From Chrysogorgia sp. JL179-B06 (lineage: Eukaryota > Cnidaria > Anthozoa > Scleralcyonacea > Chrysogorgiidae), in assembly GCA_035772405.1 (NCBI GenBank), contig JAYKKM010000427.1, forward strand, positions 3,052,501-3,116,500: DNA of 64,000 nt. The letters are read 5' to 3'. This document shows, one piece after another, positions 23,090 to 34,194 of this stretch. The position numbers and the translations under genes are program-made. The notes under the pieces are model-generated. The model was not told where the DNA came from. It ran no database searches and saw only the letters and a program-made list of their open reading frames with translations. The first letter of the stretch is position 1, and the number at the start of each line of letters is the position of its first letter.

Positions 23090-23975
23090 TCTCAGTGATT
23101 CGACTCTTCGGGACTTCCGTTGCTGTAGTTATTAAGTCGGGTAAACATGGTTTGGTCGTTCTTGCAATCCCTGGCCATTATCGTCCTGTTGTTATTACAG
23201 TTTTGGTGACATTGCTACAAACCCTGGTCCAAACATTTCTCCATTACGTCGCCTGTCTTTTACGCCGTCAACAAGCATTCAGAATCTTCATCGACCTGCA
23301 ACTCTTACGTACTCGCGAGACCGGCTGTTTGCCTGCCGTCGATCGGCCATAATTCCATCCAATTCAGTTGTCTTGACTATGAAGTTATTTGGCATTTTCC
23401 AAGAAGAAGAATTACTCCACGAAGTGGTTATGCAAATTTTGCTTCCCTCCGACGCTTCGCTGAACACGGCAATCTTATCCCTGTCAAATGCTGCACCGTA
23501 TGAAACCGATGTCTTCCACTGTGGATCCAACGAGTACAAAATGCTGCGGCAAGATACGCAACTTTTATTGCAACTGCACTGGTTGCCTGTTCGGTTTCGC
23601 ATAAATTTCAAGATAAGTTTACTTAGTTTCAAAGCGACTCATGTACTAGCTCCTAAGTATATTTCAAACCTAGTCCTTGTTAAACCTAAATCTAGTTACG
23701 GCCTCAGATCAAACAATGAATTACTTCTTTTAAGTCCATCTGCATGAGAACACTACCAACTCTGGGGACAGGTCGTTTTCAGCTGCTGCACCGAAACTTT
23801 GGAACACACTTCCAATGCAACTTACGTCGATTACATCATTATCTATTTTTAAAAAGTCCCTCAAAACATTTCTTTTTAGACAAGCATTTTATTCATCTTT
23901 TTATTTTTTTATATTTTAGATATCTTTATAAATTATGTAATTGTGGTTAGATTGTTAAGCGCATTTGAAAACTCT
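23090..23975 (+). pseudogene. Internally deleted CR1/L2-like LINE
   Basis: The 5' part (23200-23390) reads as the N-terminus of a CR1/L2-type ORF2, with a CYKPWSK version of the usual ATNPGP motif and a decayed TYSRDRLFA block. It jumps to the C-terminus at 23520, with VQNAAARY in one frame and HWLPVRFRINFKI, THVLAPKYISNL, KLWNTLPMQLTSI and SLKTFLFRQAF across frames. The endonuclease and reverse-transcriptase core are gone and frameshifts are present. Confidence 0.8.
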
Positions 23976-24029
23976 GTTGAATTTACGCGTTATAAATCAA
24001 TAAATTATTATAAATTAATTATTAAATTA

Positions 24030-24150
24030 TTATACCATTATTGGAGAAATATGTGTTTCTCTTTCATTCTCGAACGAAATCCTTTAAAATCGAGTTGGTG
24101 TTGTGGGAGAAACATGTACACGTGTTATTCACACTTTAGTGTTTTTTTTA
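24030..24150. repeat. Fragment shared with 35225-35340
   Basis: CTTTCATTCTCGAACGAAATCC, GGTGTTGTGGGAGAAACATG and GTGTTATTCACACTTTAGTG match the centre of the 35065-35545 foldback element in inverted orientation. Confidence 0.7.
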
Positions 24151-24249
24151 TGTTCCAAGTTCCAAGGTGGAGTGCATTTATGCAACTGATCATGGTTGAA
24201 TCTAATAATATATATTCTGATACACTCGTCAGAGTGCAGAAATAACCAA

Positions 24250-24885
24250 TAGTTTTTTGCTATTGATAATAAATCAAACAATAAGGCCAATCTTGAACTT
24301 TGTAAGCATCATCTGGACCAGCTGTGACAAAAAATCCTTGGGGAAGGTTTTGAAGCTACAAAAGAGAGCAGCAAGAACGATTCTTGATATGCGTCCTCAG
24401 ACACCGTCAGTTCCGCTGTTTATTCGTTTCAAATGGCTGCCATTTTATGAAGATGCTAAAATAGCTACATGTAGCATTGCTTTCCAAAGACACGGGGTAC
24501 TTTATTTTCTAAATAGTGACTTTCATAATAGGCAAACTAGATACTCTAATTATAATTTAGTCTGTCCAAGATTTACCCATCAGACTGAAGGAGGAAGAAC
24601 ATTTACTACAACTACTTGTCAAGTATCGAACAGTTTACCCCTATCTTTAAGAAAAGGAGACTCATTGTACTCCTTCAAGCATGCTTTATGGAATGAAATT
24701 TTTATTCAACAGAAATTTTAAAATAATTTTATAGTTTAGTTTTATATGTATTCTTACCAATTGTTTTCATTTATTTAACTCATTTGTAATTCTTAGCTTC
24801 AAAGAGGGCCACAATATTATTAGCCTTGGCTATTTAGTGTTTACCCTCTGTAAATAAAGTCTTTACCTTACCTTACCTATCAGCC
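24250..24885 (+). pseudogene. LINE C-terminal reverse transcriptase fragment
   Basis: The 154-codon frame reads the C-terminal region seen in CR1/L2-like elements: LKLQKRAARTILD (LQKRAAR block), FKWLPFYEDAKI and a terminal NSLPLSLRKGDSLYSFKHAL. It is followed by a 3' UTR and a (CTTAC)n tail at 24865-24887. The element is 5' truncated, as is usual for LINE insertions, but the open frame suggests a fairly recent copy. Confidence 0.85.
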
Positions 24886-25419
24886 TATGGGACTCTTTGG
24901 AGAAAATAGTAATAGAGTAATCCAGGTGTCAATTATTTGTTTTTGTTGTTAAAATAAATTCAGGTAACAATAATAAAAAACACATATTTAGAGAGAGCAT
25001 TTTCAATTTTCATTTTTGGGGAGGACCCTTGTACCCTCCTATTTTTAATTAGCTAACTTTGTTTGCCAGCCCCACTAGACAGAGTGACAAACAAGTAGAC
25101 AAACTATATTCAGTATTCTGAAGCCTCTGAAACAAGTTTTCATTAAAACATGTATCAGAAGCTGATTTTGCAAAATAGAACAGTGTTCTAACCAGAGAAA
25201 CATTGCTAACAAACATTTTAACATACACTGAATACATTTGTTTTAAAATCCATATTTTGGTAACATTCTAGGAATGTTTGTTTCAAAAACCATGTTTTGG
25301 AAATATTATCTATTGTAGGTTTGACTTCAAGAAATAAACCTAGACATCACAAATAATGTAACTTGATAGATTGTTTGGATTCTTATGGTTTTGACCCCCT
25401 GGACCTTGGCATTCATCAG

Positions 25420-25520
25420 ACATAATAATAATAATAAAAGACATATTAGGAGCATTATACAATATTAAGTCTCAATACTCTTACAACAATATATTCTTAA
25501 TGTTACTTATAAAACTAATT
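25420..25520 (-). mobile_element. LINE 3' UTR tail copy
   Basis: Minus strand reading gives GTAAGAGTATTGAGACTTAA, ATAATGCTCCTAATATG and (TTAT)n, matching 9870-9945. Confidence 0.75.
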
Positions 25521-25524
25521 ACAG

Positions 25525-26115
25525 TTTCATAAGATAAAGCCTACTACATATATTACCACTATGAACAAAAAACTACTATTTTAAAAAAGAAAAGTCTTCC
25601 ATTGATATAACAATGGCATTCATCAGACATTATGTTCTGAGGAACACTTGATCTGTCAATAGGTAGCAATAAATAATTGACACACTGTTTTCACAGAATG
25701 CTAAATGCAATCCCTTCTTGTTGACTTTAACTAACTGCTTCTGTTTAATTTCTATTGCATTCCATGTTTTAAGATATGTAATTTAATTGGCAAAAATGGT
25801 TGGTAGCCACAAATAATAGAAAGGTGATGTAATCATCGCTCCCTTAAATGGAAGAGGTCAAGAAAGGAATTCTAATAATGATAACAGTCAATTAAAAAAA
25901 AACGTATTGTTCATAAAAATCTGTTCCAAATCACATTTGGCATATCAGAGGGTTAAACCTCAAGACAAATTTACTATTCTAACTAAAACTACTTAACATG
26001 GAACAATGCAATGCCATCAGAATTATAAGACTTGTCAAAATCAAGTATTATAAGACTATATTACGAGACTTAATGTTCATTGGTGCATGTGAAGACGTCT
26101 TTTGTAAGATAACAC
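25525..26115. other. Intergenic, no feature recognised
   Basis: AT-rich, no coding signal. Confidence 0.35.
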
Positions 26116-26119
26116 AACA

Positions 26120-26740
26120 CCCACTCACATTAGCGTAATGATGTATGTGTAAAGCAAACCCAACATAAACGCTTTAATTGACTATGAAGATGACTGCTCT
26201 GAGGCCGTTGAAACGTCAGTCACCAACAATAGTCTTTCTCAAGACTTACAACAACCTGGAGGATCAACTTCATGCATCTAATTACAAGATCTTATCTAAA
26301 AATCAAGCTGTCACATAAGTTTCACGTAAACTTAATTTTAAAAATATGTCATGTCAAAATGTCATGTCACACTAATGTAATGAACCAATGTATAAATAAA
26401 GCAAACCCAACAATCATGCTTTAATTCACTCTGAAGATGACCACTGCTGGATGATCAACTTGACTTCACACATATAATTACAAGATCTTATCTAAAAATC
26501 AAGCTGTCACATAAGTTTCACGTAAACTTAATTTTAAAAATGTCATGTCAAAATGTCATACGACACACTAATGTAATGAACCAACGTATAAATAAAGCAA
26601 ACCCAACAATCATTCACTCTGAAGATGACCACTGCTGGGGCTGTTGGATGTTCAACTTGACTTCACACATATAATTACAAGATCTTATATAAAAATCAAG
26701 CTCTTAGGTAAGTTTCATGTAAACATAATTTAAAAAATAT
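26120..26740 (+). repeat. Three-unit tandem array with hammerhead-like remnant
   Basis: Three units of about 170-240 bp share GTAATGAACCAA..TATAAA, AAAGCAAACCCAACA, TGAAGATGAC, CAAGATCTTATCTAAAAATC and TTTCACGTAAACTTAATTTT. Unit 1 retains TTGAAACGTCAGTCACCAAC and CTTTCTCAAGAC; units 2 and 3 lack that segment. The unit-1 segment is the motif found in inverted orientation at 48690-48875. Confidence 0.8.
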
Positions 26741-27049
26741 CTTATTCATTCACATTGCACTGCCTTGCACTGACTAGAAATGTTATCAGAAACATCAAAA
26801 TGAGCTTAAAAAGAAGCAGAGAGTGCACTGAGTGATATTCAAACATAATATAAACCACATAATACACTGAAATTGGAAAATAAATTATGATGCTATAGCA
26901 AAAGGTTAAGAAATTGTTTTCAAACATTGAGGTTTTTTCAGTGTTATAAATATGAAATAACCCTCTTTCTATAATAGGTTTAAACTGTTTTGAAAGAGTT
27001 GCCATTCGTGTTGTGCTGTATTATGCATTGCGTGCACTAGAAATATCTA

Positions 27050-27160
27050 AAATAAATCAAATATCTAAAAAGATTGGTGTGCTGCTGAAATAGCATGTAG
27101 TTTCGAACGAAGGACCTTCGTTAGAGAGGGAAACGCCAACCTTTTTAGATATTTTATTTA
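27050..27160. mobile_element. Small inverted-repeat element (ATATCTAAAAAG ends)
   Basis: AAATATCTAAAAAGATTGGTG at the left is mirrored by CCAACCTTTTTAGATATTTT at the right. Inside is a decayed TTTCGAACGAAGGACCTTCGTTAG motif related to the hammerhead-like families. Related ends lie at 27530, 33440, 33960 and 38555. Confidence 0.7.
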
Positions 27161-27169
27161 TGTCAGTGC

Positions 27170-27400
27170 CAGTGAAGACACAGGTTCAAACTCCTGGGTC
27201 GGACCACCACTCAGGGTCTTAAAAATAATTGAGGAGAAAGTGCTGCCTTTGCAATAATATCAGCAAATGGTAAGACTTTCGGGTCTTCTCGGATAACGAC
27301 CTTAAATCGTAGAAGCCCAATTGATAGGGGTTCTGAGGGACTAGCCGTTGGGGTATTCCGTTCACCTAAAAGAGTGATAAATATAATAAACTAAACACTG
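27170..27400 (+). mobile_element. tRNA-derived SINE, 5' truncated
   Basis: Starts at the B-box-like CAGGTTCAAACTCC. The body is TCGGACCACCACTCAGGGTC, AAATGGTAAGACTTTCGGGT and CGGATAACGACCTTAAATCG, and the tail is GTTCACCTAAAAGAGTGATA, AATATAATAAACTAAAC. Confidence 0.85.
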
Positions 27401-27619
27401 TTTAGTAAACAGTTCAAAAGTGGACGGGTATTCTCAATCGCTCCCCAAACGACGGCACTGTCTTAACAAATATTAGCTATACAATGTTTTGCGCTGTACA
27501 GGTACTGTAGAAATACAACTTTAATACTTTAAAAGGTTGGTGTATCACCGAAATAGTGTGGAGGAAGTCTAACGTTTTGAGCGAAGGCCCTTCGTTAGCG
27601 AGTTAAACGAAAGGCCTTG

Positions 27620-28500
27620 CCTTCGCGCAAAATATCGTCAAATGTACATTTTCAATTAACAACTATTAAACGTCAACCAACCAAAGCTGAACTCAAACCG
27701 AAAATAAATCTCGTTCTCAGTTACTTTATAAAACCGTTATAGCCACTTTCTTACCTTTAAAAACCTTCTTCTCTCTCAGTTTGGTTGTTCGTTGTTGGCA
27801 AAAGTGATGAGCAAGACAAAAAAAATGAGCACTCAATGCATGATCAAACGTCTTCTTTATGGTGCATTGCGCGCTTATGTTTAGGGCCTACTGGATTTCG
27901 CTTCGTGACGTCATTATTTTATATCAATTCTCCTCAGGAAAAAACGAAATTCAAAATATAAGGCCTAGCCTAGTGTCTAGGCTGGGCCTATATATCTTCA
28001 AAGGATGTTTATATTCGGAGGGCTTAATTGTTAATTGGAAGAAATTTTTAAGGTCTTACTTTGCGACCTTAAATCACCTGTAACAACAGCTAAACAATTT
28101 GTTAAATGAATTGAATACGTAAAAGCTTCCTTTTTACCAAAACTTAATATTTTTGAAACTCTATCTTCTGCTATTTCTACGAGATTCAATGTTTACTGCG
28201 CGCAAGGAATTATGGTTAAATGTACCAGTCGCCATCATTTTCGGCGAAATTTGCAAGGTTCTGCCCATTGACTCTATATATTAGGATTGCGCATCTCTTA
28301 TTGCGAGTAGTTAAAATTTTGAAGCCACCGGCGGCCATCTTGGCCGCGCGCAATCCGCATCCTTGCCAGGCTTCTTCCGCATTGCTGATGTCATAGGTCA
28401 TATTACTCAACGAGATAAGATATGAAAGAATTACAAAAAACTACAATTCTTTATCGTTTTTGGAGTTATTTCAAATAAATCATCTCAATTTTCGTTCCAT
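27620..28500. other. No gene; possible CpG-containing promoter-like or MITE DNA
   Basis: 28200-28500 includes GGCGGCCATCTTGGCCGCGCGC, then AACGAGATAAGATATGAAAG and ends CCATAGGCACTTTAA, the inverted form of the TTAAAGTGCCTATG terminus used by several MITEs here. A MITE is the likeliest reading. Confidence 0.4.
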
Positions 28501-28534
28501 AGGCACTTTAAATCCTGTATGTTTTTATTGGTCT

Positions 28535-28569
28535 TACTCTGATGAAGGGCTCCACTCTAAACGTCAGTA
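28535..28569 (+). ncRNA. Hammerhead-like motif, decayed
   Basis: UACU, CUGAUGA, A, GGGC-UCC-ACUC (one helix II pair lost), UAAA instead of GAAA, CGUC, AGUA. Same family as 19912; the lost GAAA should inactivate it. Confidence 0.45.
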
Positions 28570-28599
28570 TTTCGTTCCTAAAAATCTTGCAGTTTACCA

Positions 28600-29370
28600 A
28601 CCGGGAACTTGTTCGGGGAAAAACAAGAGGTACGCCTATGGGTTTTTACAACTCTTCCGCATCTTACTTCGTTTTTGAGATATTAAAAGTTGTTTGATAT
28701 GTACTCCTCACTTAGACCATAGTTAATATTAGAATCAGATAATTTAGGATGAGTGTGACAGCGATGCATATATTGCGCGTTCACAATGTCTTTTTTCTTA
28801 ACAATACTTCGGGTATAATATATCGAAGTGTTTATTCGTCCTGCAGGAAATAACAACAATATATAGGCGTTCGTTCCCAACCCGCGATTTCCGGTCGAGT
28901 TTGATAAAAATTAGTTTGCCTTTTCTGCATAGTTTTTTGGTTAGGGTTACGGTTATGATTAGGGTTTATGTTAGAATTATTGTTACGATTACTGACTGCC
29001 GGTACAGCCCCCCCCCCCCAGTTGTCCGACAAATTAGCTCTATTCTGGCAAAAACGGTCTTGTCATTCGGGCAAAAAGGGTCCTGTATTAAATTATTCTA
29101 ATATTTTTAATGACATTATAACGGATTCTCATTGAGGGAAATCTGGGATTTCATTGTTGTTCTTCGTTGAGCACTGATCATTTATTCGGCCAAGTTATGC
29201 TCAGCCCCTCCCGCCCTACAAAAGTTTGACCGAGCTTCTTCCCGTTTATTAGACTTTTTTGTATCTGCGGATGAGGCTATAATTATATGCATACGCTTGA
29301 ACGTATACCTATTTTTACCTGGGTTAGTTTATCAGGATTAAAATTAATTACAATCTGGTCTTTTTCTTGC
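28600..29370. other. Upstream region of the death-effector-like gene
   Basis: Contains a GTTAGGGTTACGG-type degenerate repeat (28935-28985) and a poly(C) run at 29008-29019. A 5' UTR exon must lie somewhere here or upstream because a splice acceptor (TTTTTCTTGCAG) ends at about 29371. Its location was not determined. Confidence 0.4.
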
Positions 29371-29396
29371 AGCCAATTTTGAAATAAGAGAGAAAA

Positions 29397-31667
29397 ATGG
29401 ATTCAAAACAGACAACCACTTCTTCAAGTACATCGACATCAACAACGGCGTCAATGTCAATGGCACAAATATCTGACGAGCTACCATCGCTAGACGCTTT
29501 TGTGACACCATCTCATGTGACATCGAATGAAAATGGTGAACAAGGGGAAAAAATAGATGAAGTGACAGTGGACAACGGCATAACGAGTAGAGATGACCCA
29601 GAAACAAACTTATCCACTTCAAACCAAACTGAGTCCGCTGACGGAGCCCACAACCACACCCAGGCCATAGCCACGGCACAGACCCAGATCATAGCCACAC
29701 AAAGCCAGCCCATAGCCACGGCACAGACCCAGATCATAGCCACGGCACAAACCCAGCCCATAGCCACGGCACAGACCCAGATCATAGCCACGGCACAAAC
29801 CCAGCCCATGGCCACGGCACAAACCCGGACCATTGCCACACAAACCCAGCCCATAGCCACGGAACAGACCCAGATCATAGCCACACAAACCCGGACCATA
29901 GCCACACAAACGCCAAGTCACGATATCGCTGAAACAACGTCCGAAATTGAAAGCATGGCCATCGATATACAACGCGGTTTGCAAGATGTCGAAAGAGAAT
30001 TAGCCTTAATGGTACAACGTTTGCAAAATGCAACACATGATTTCGAAAGAAAATTAGAAGAACACCTCCTAACTCTTAGAAGTCTTACACGTGAAGTCGA
30101 ATATCCAAACCAGGCCACGTTAGAGAATAGACCGCATGTTCATCAAATAATTCCCGTACAGGAAACAAGCAGAAGCAACGGTGTGAGATTAAGCAGGCGC
30201 CCACCAGCATCGCGTATTCTAAGAAACATCTACAACAACTACATTCGTTTAGATGTTAGGATTCAAAGTGTCCTAACCCCGGAGGAGTCATTGAGGTTAA
30301 CACAGTTGGCTTGGAGAAGGTTCGGAATTCGTGTGAATTCGTTTCCTCGAGTGTGGGGTGTGTTGTACCAGCTCGATCAAGATGGATTGATGGATGCATC
30401 AAATCTCATGGTACCTCGGGCATTGTTTACAGAAATAGGCCGATTAGATATCGTCCGTCTGATCGACCTATTTTTATTTGGAGATTACACAATGCTCCAG
30501 AACGACCACGTCACTCGTTTGATTCCGCCTGCTCCTCCAAACAACCAACCTCTTCATAATCTCCATTTGCCTGAAGGGTCAGGTATGTATTTTAACTAGA
30601 AATACGTGCATCGTAATAACCCCTCACAATAACCCTAGAGTTTCTTTTCCCCATCCATGGTCCCCATGAGGGCCCTGGGCATCTGGACCTGCATCAATCT
30701 GCATAGATAACAAATAGCAAACTGAAACCGTTTCGTCGTACGTAGATTTTGAAGGTAATCTCGACCAATATTTACTCGATTTTAATTCTAAAAAACAGAT
30801 TTGAAATTACCGAGTCTAAATACATAACATACGTGTCTATTATATTTTACGAGAACGTGCATACCCTTCGTAGAAACGGTTTATGTACTTAGAAATTAGT
30901 CGGCAATCAGGCGGCTGCTTCGTCGTATATTATTTTGAACGTTATCTGAACCGTTTTCAATTCTGAAAACAGATTAGGAATTAGCGAGGCTATAAATGCA
31001 TAACATACGTGTCTATTATATTATGAGAACGTGCCGCTTCGCGTTGTCTTGCCCAAATATTGTCCCATGATTCATATACGGATCACCCAAAACGGCTTTT
31101 TAATTCCTTATAAGGAGATTACCTACCATTTTATATTTATATATATAAAATTTGCTGGATCTCCCGAAGGTTCATAGTGCAATAGGGCAATCCATGTTCA
31201 AGTATGCTGGTGCGAAGGACTGGAACTCTTTGCCTTCGAAGTTTAGGGAAATAACATCCATTAATAGTTTTAAATGTATTATTTATATGTATCTTTTAGA
31301 AATTGACAATAATTCTCATGTTTGTAGTTTGTAAATTTCTTATTAGGTTATTTTTCTCAATTTATGTATATTACTGTATTAATAGCTAAGTCATAATATT
31401 TAATTAAGCTCTGTTCTCCCGTTAATACCAGCATTTATGCTGATGGGATTCACTAACAGTTTAAATAAAGTTATTATTATTATTATTATTATATATATAC
31501 TTCTATTGTTGACAGTATAATTAATCCAAAATACATTACGAATTCAGAGGGATCTCACAGTAGACGTATGTACGTAATGCGGACCTGTTTTTAATTTGCG
31601 TACTTATGTAAGTTCATTTGATTTTATAGAAATGCCATCTGACCTGGACTTCGGTGGAGTCGACTAA
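29397..31667 (+). CDS. Thr/Gln-repeat protein with death-effector-like domain
   Basis: Two coding exons, 29397-30582 and 31630-31667, give about 407 residues. The donor AG|GTATGT and acceptor TTTTATAG agree in phase 1, and the second exon adds a short acidic tail ending GGVD. The ATG lies 26 bases after a TTGCAG acceptor, so a 5' UTR exon precedes it. Residues 1-88 are Ser/Thr-rich, and 89-172 are about ten imperfect IATAQTQ repeats. Residues 181-236 are predicted coiled coil from the heptad-like leucines. Residues 275-362 fit the death-effector fold: LTPEE after helix 1, a VLYQLDQDGLMD helix, then IGRLDIVRLIDLF, which matches the RxDL signature. Death-effector proteins couple receptors to caspases. 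The domain call rests on pattern only. Intron 1 holds a LINE end and a tandem dimer repeat. Confidence 0.72.
29661..29912 (+). repeat. Coding minisatellite in the death-effector-like gene
   Basis: About ten imperfect 24-bp units based on CACAGACCCAGATCATAGCC encode IATAQTQI/P-type octads. Frame is conserved throughout. Confidence 0.9.
30715..31045 (+). repeat. ~165-bp tandem dimer, inverted relative to 35990-36330
   Basis: Two units share CATAACATACGTGTCTATTA, GAGAACGTGC and AAACAGATT. The same dimer in opposite orientation lies just upstream of TTC36. It sits inside the single coding-region intron of the death-effector-like gene. Confidence 0.85.
31140..31500 (+). mobile_element. LINE 3' end with (TTA)n tail
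   Basis: A C-terminal LINE peptide (KDWNSLPSKFREITSINSFK) is followed by a 3' UTR and (TTATTA)n at 31471-31492. It is inserted in the intron of the death-effector-like gene, same strand. Confidence 0.8.
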
Positions 31668-31669
31668 AG

Positions 31670-32090
31670 GTAATTTTTTGTTAACGATTTAAAAGAGTTT
31701 CTGATCAGTTTAATTTTACTTTTTGTGCTCTTTTGTATATAGGTCTGGTTTTTACATCTCCTGTTGCCTTGCTAGGTTTCCTTTTGTATTTTTAGTCGAG
31801 TCTGATATGTATCTTTATAAGCAGATGATTTGGGTTAGGTTTGGTTGCAGATGGTTTTTCGATCGGATAGTGGTTGAATTAGTTCATCGATCAATATAGC
31901 TATATAGGTTAGTCAGATGTTTTCTCGTTGATTGATTGGTTGGTTGTGTTTCCTCTTACATGTATGATGTATTATGAGTATCCATTGACAAACCTTTCAG
32001 TTAACTATTTCTGACTAACTTATGTTGATTCAGGATTGTTCTAGCCTCGTTCGCGGCAACTCTGTACAGGCGGTTTTAATTTCATGTTAC
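31670..32090. other. Probable 3' UTR or intergenic DNA
   Basis: A GTAA donor-like site follows the stop codon directly (AAAG|GTAATT), so a 3' UTR intron is possible. Nothing else recognised. Confidence 0.35.
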
Positions 32091-32091
32091 G

Positions 32092-32268
32092 ATGTTCCAA
32101 ATATATTGACATATATTAGCAACAGAATGATAGATATGTTATTTTAAAAACTCCGCTTAACTTTCTGAATAAAAACAGTGGTTTAACGTGGGTTTTTTTA
32201 AAGAACGAGGTTTTTCATAACATATCTATCGTTCTGTTGGTAATATATGCTAATATATTTGGAACCTC
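32092..32268. mobile_element. Foldback MITE
   Basis: ATGTTCCAAATATATT, ATATTAGCAACAGAATGATAG and ATAACATATC are inverted around about 32185 with AATATATTTGGAAC at the right end. Arms are about 75 bp. Confidence 0.8.
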
Positions 32269-32289
32269 GTACTGTGCGCGCGCAATCTT

Positions 32290-32850
32290 TTGGTCGAGAA
32301 GTCAACAAGAGAACATGGGGCGAGGCGGAAGGGAGGTTGAGCACGCCATTTATCCCGGTCAGCGGCGAGCAATCGTCTTCTGGACGATTTTTTTTAATAT
32401 CCGCGAGAGATGCCTATATTATGTGTGGAGACTATTTCAGTCTGCACCTAGTCACCAGGACTGGTGATTGTTTATATAACATATATGCTTCGTTCTTTAA
32501 AAACATCGCTTTAAATTTCTGTTTCGATTCAGAAAAGCAGGGTTGTTAAAAGCAGGGTTATTACTGAATCAAAACAGAAATTTAAAGCGGGTTTTTTAAA
32601 GAACGAAGCATATAAACAATCACCAAAGTCCTGGTGACTATAGGTGCTCTACCGTATCTGAAATAGCCTCCACCCATATTATGATATACATCATAGAGAA
32701 CCCCCCCCAAACCCAAACCCCCCCCCCCCACCCAATGGATTTTCTAACCCTAACCTCCGTGCGTGATACAGGAAAGCTAAGAAAATCCTATTACTAGACG
32801 ATTGCTTGCCGCTGACCAGCATAAATGGTGTGCTCACCCCCTTTCCTCCT
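32290..32850. mobile_element. Foldback element, 250-bp arms
   Basis: Arms inverted around about 32545. GCGAGCAATCGTCTTCTGGA, CACCAGGACTGGTGATTGTT and TTTAAATTTCTGTTTC on the left are mirrored by AAACAGAAATTTAAAG, AACAATCACCAAAGTCCTGG and TAGACGATTGCTTGCCGCTG on the right. The right arm has gained poly(C) tracts at 32701-32730. Confidence 0.85.
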
Positions 32851-33439
32851 GGAATGTCATAAGCAAATACATCAATGTGTTTTTATATTGATTAATTACA
32901 GACATTAGACTGACGAGAATCTTTGGGTCGCGAATTGTAATTCAATAACTTTTTATACCCTGAGTAATATCAAACTATATCTGATAATATTACACCTGCG
33001 TTGAAAAATTGTTTGTCAATCTGTGACGTACGGATTTTTGAAGGAACTCGCGCGTTTTGTCTATTGTTTTTTTGCCGACTTCTCTGGCCTCGGCCGCAAC
33101 CTGCATAGAGTTGTATGCACACTGAGAAACTAGCCGGTGAGGCCCGTTTCAAACGTTGAACTTTTCATGTGCCAAATATAATGCAAATGAGCTTGAACTT
33201 GAACAAAGGGTTTTGCACAATTACATTAGATTCGACACATGAAAAGTTCGACGTTTGAAAAGGGCCTTGTATAGCTAAAAGCATTGAACGATTATAATTG
33301 ATTGATTGATTGACTGATTGATTGATTGATTGCCTCATGGCTTTTGGTTAATTTGATTTAGTCTGTTTATTAAGTAAGTATATATTAACTCTAGTAATAA
33401 CTGACAAGATGACAGCGTGAAGGTAATTATTTCATATGA

Positions 33440-33970
33440 ATATCAAATATCTAAAAAGGTTGGTGTACAACCGAAATGGCGTGTAAGTAGTCTAAGGGCG
33501 ATTTTAGCTGCGACTTTCGTCGCGTTCGCACTGCGATTTCAAACCGCGCGTGTGAACAGCCGGCGATATCGCTGCGATTTATTATTTGGAAATCGCAGCA
33601 AATCGCCGTGGTTTCGAGTGTGCTCAAATTTCACTGCGATCGTATGTGGAAAAGGACCAAAATACACTAGAGCAGACAGAGGAACACACACACAGAGGCT
33701 GATTTCGCGGAATCTGGCAAAGGCATTCCAAAAGTAAGAAAAGGGAAAGAAAAAAAATAAATTTGTTTTCAAAGGCGCGGTCTGAAATCGCAGCGCGAGG
33801 CGGCGAGCGCGATGAAAGTCGCAGCTAAAATCGCAGTAAAATCGCCCGCGTGCTAAACGGGCCTTAATTACGTTTCGAGCAAAGGCCACTCTGATGAAGG
33901 TCATTCGCTCGCAACGTGAGACTACTTACACGCTATTTCGGCAGTACACCAACCTTTTTAGATATTTGAT
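33440..33970. mobile_element. Inverted-repeat element carrying a nested foldback
   Basis: Outer arms AAATATCTAAAAAGGTTGGTG and GCGTGTAAGTAGTC at the left are mirrored at 33910-33965. The inner part 33493-33869 is a second foldback with arms GGGCGATTTTAGCTGCGACT / AGTCGCAGCTAAAATCGC. It lies between AGTCTA and TACGTTTCGAGC, two pieces contiguous in the related element at 27573. A CTGATGAAGG...GCTCGCAACG hammerhead-like remnant is at 33893-33922. Confidence 0.8.
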
Positions 33971-34194
33971 TTATATTTCTACACTGCCTACGCAGTACAA
34001 CACGTTTTATGAGTTATTTCATGTAGTTTTTTGATCCTCGACATTTGAATTTCTTTGTGCATGCAGATATATCATGGATAGTAAAAAGACTTTTATTATC
34101 CATGGATATATACATAAGTAACTCAATCATTATGAGCGCCGAAGATCAGAGAATTGTGGGTTTGGGAGCGCGATTGTATCATACCTGGAAATTC

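Noticed and set aside
29513..29984. Minus-strand ORFs with GYGLGLCRG and AMGWVCAVA repeats
   Set aside because: Shadows of the coding minisatellite of the death-effector-like gene on the plus strand, which has the splice-consistent frame.
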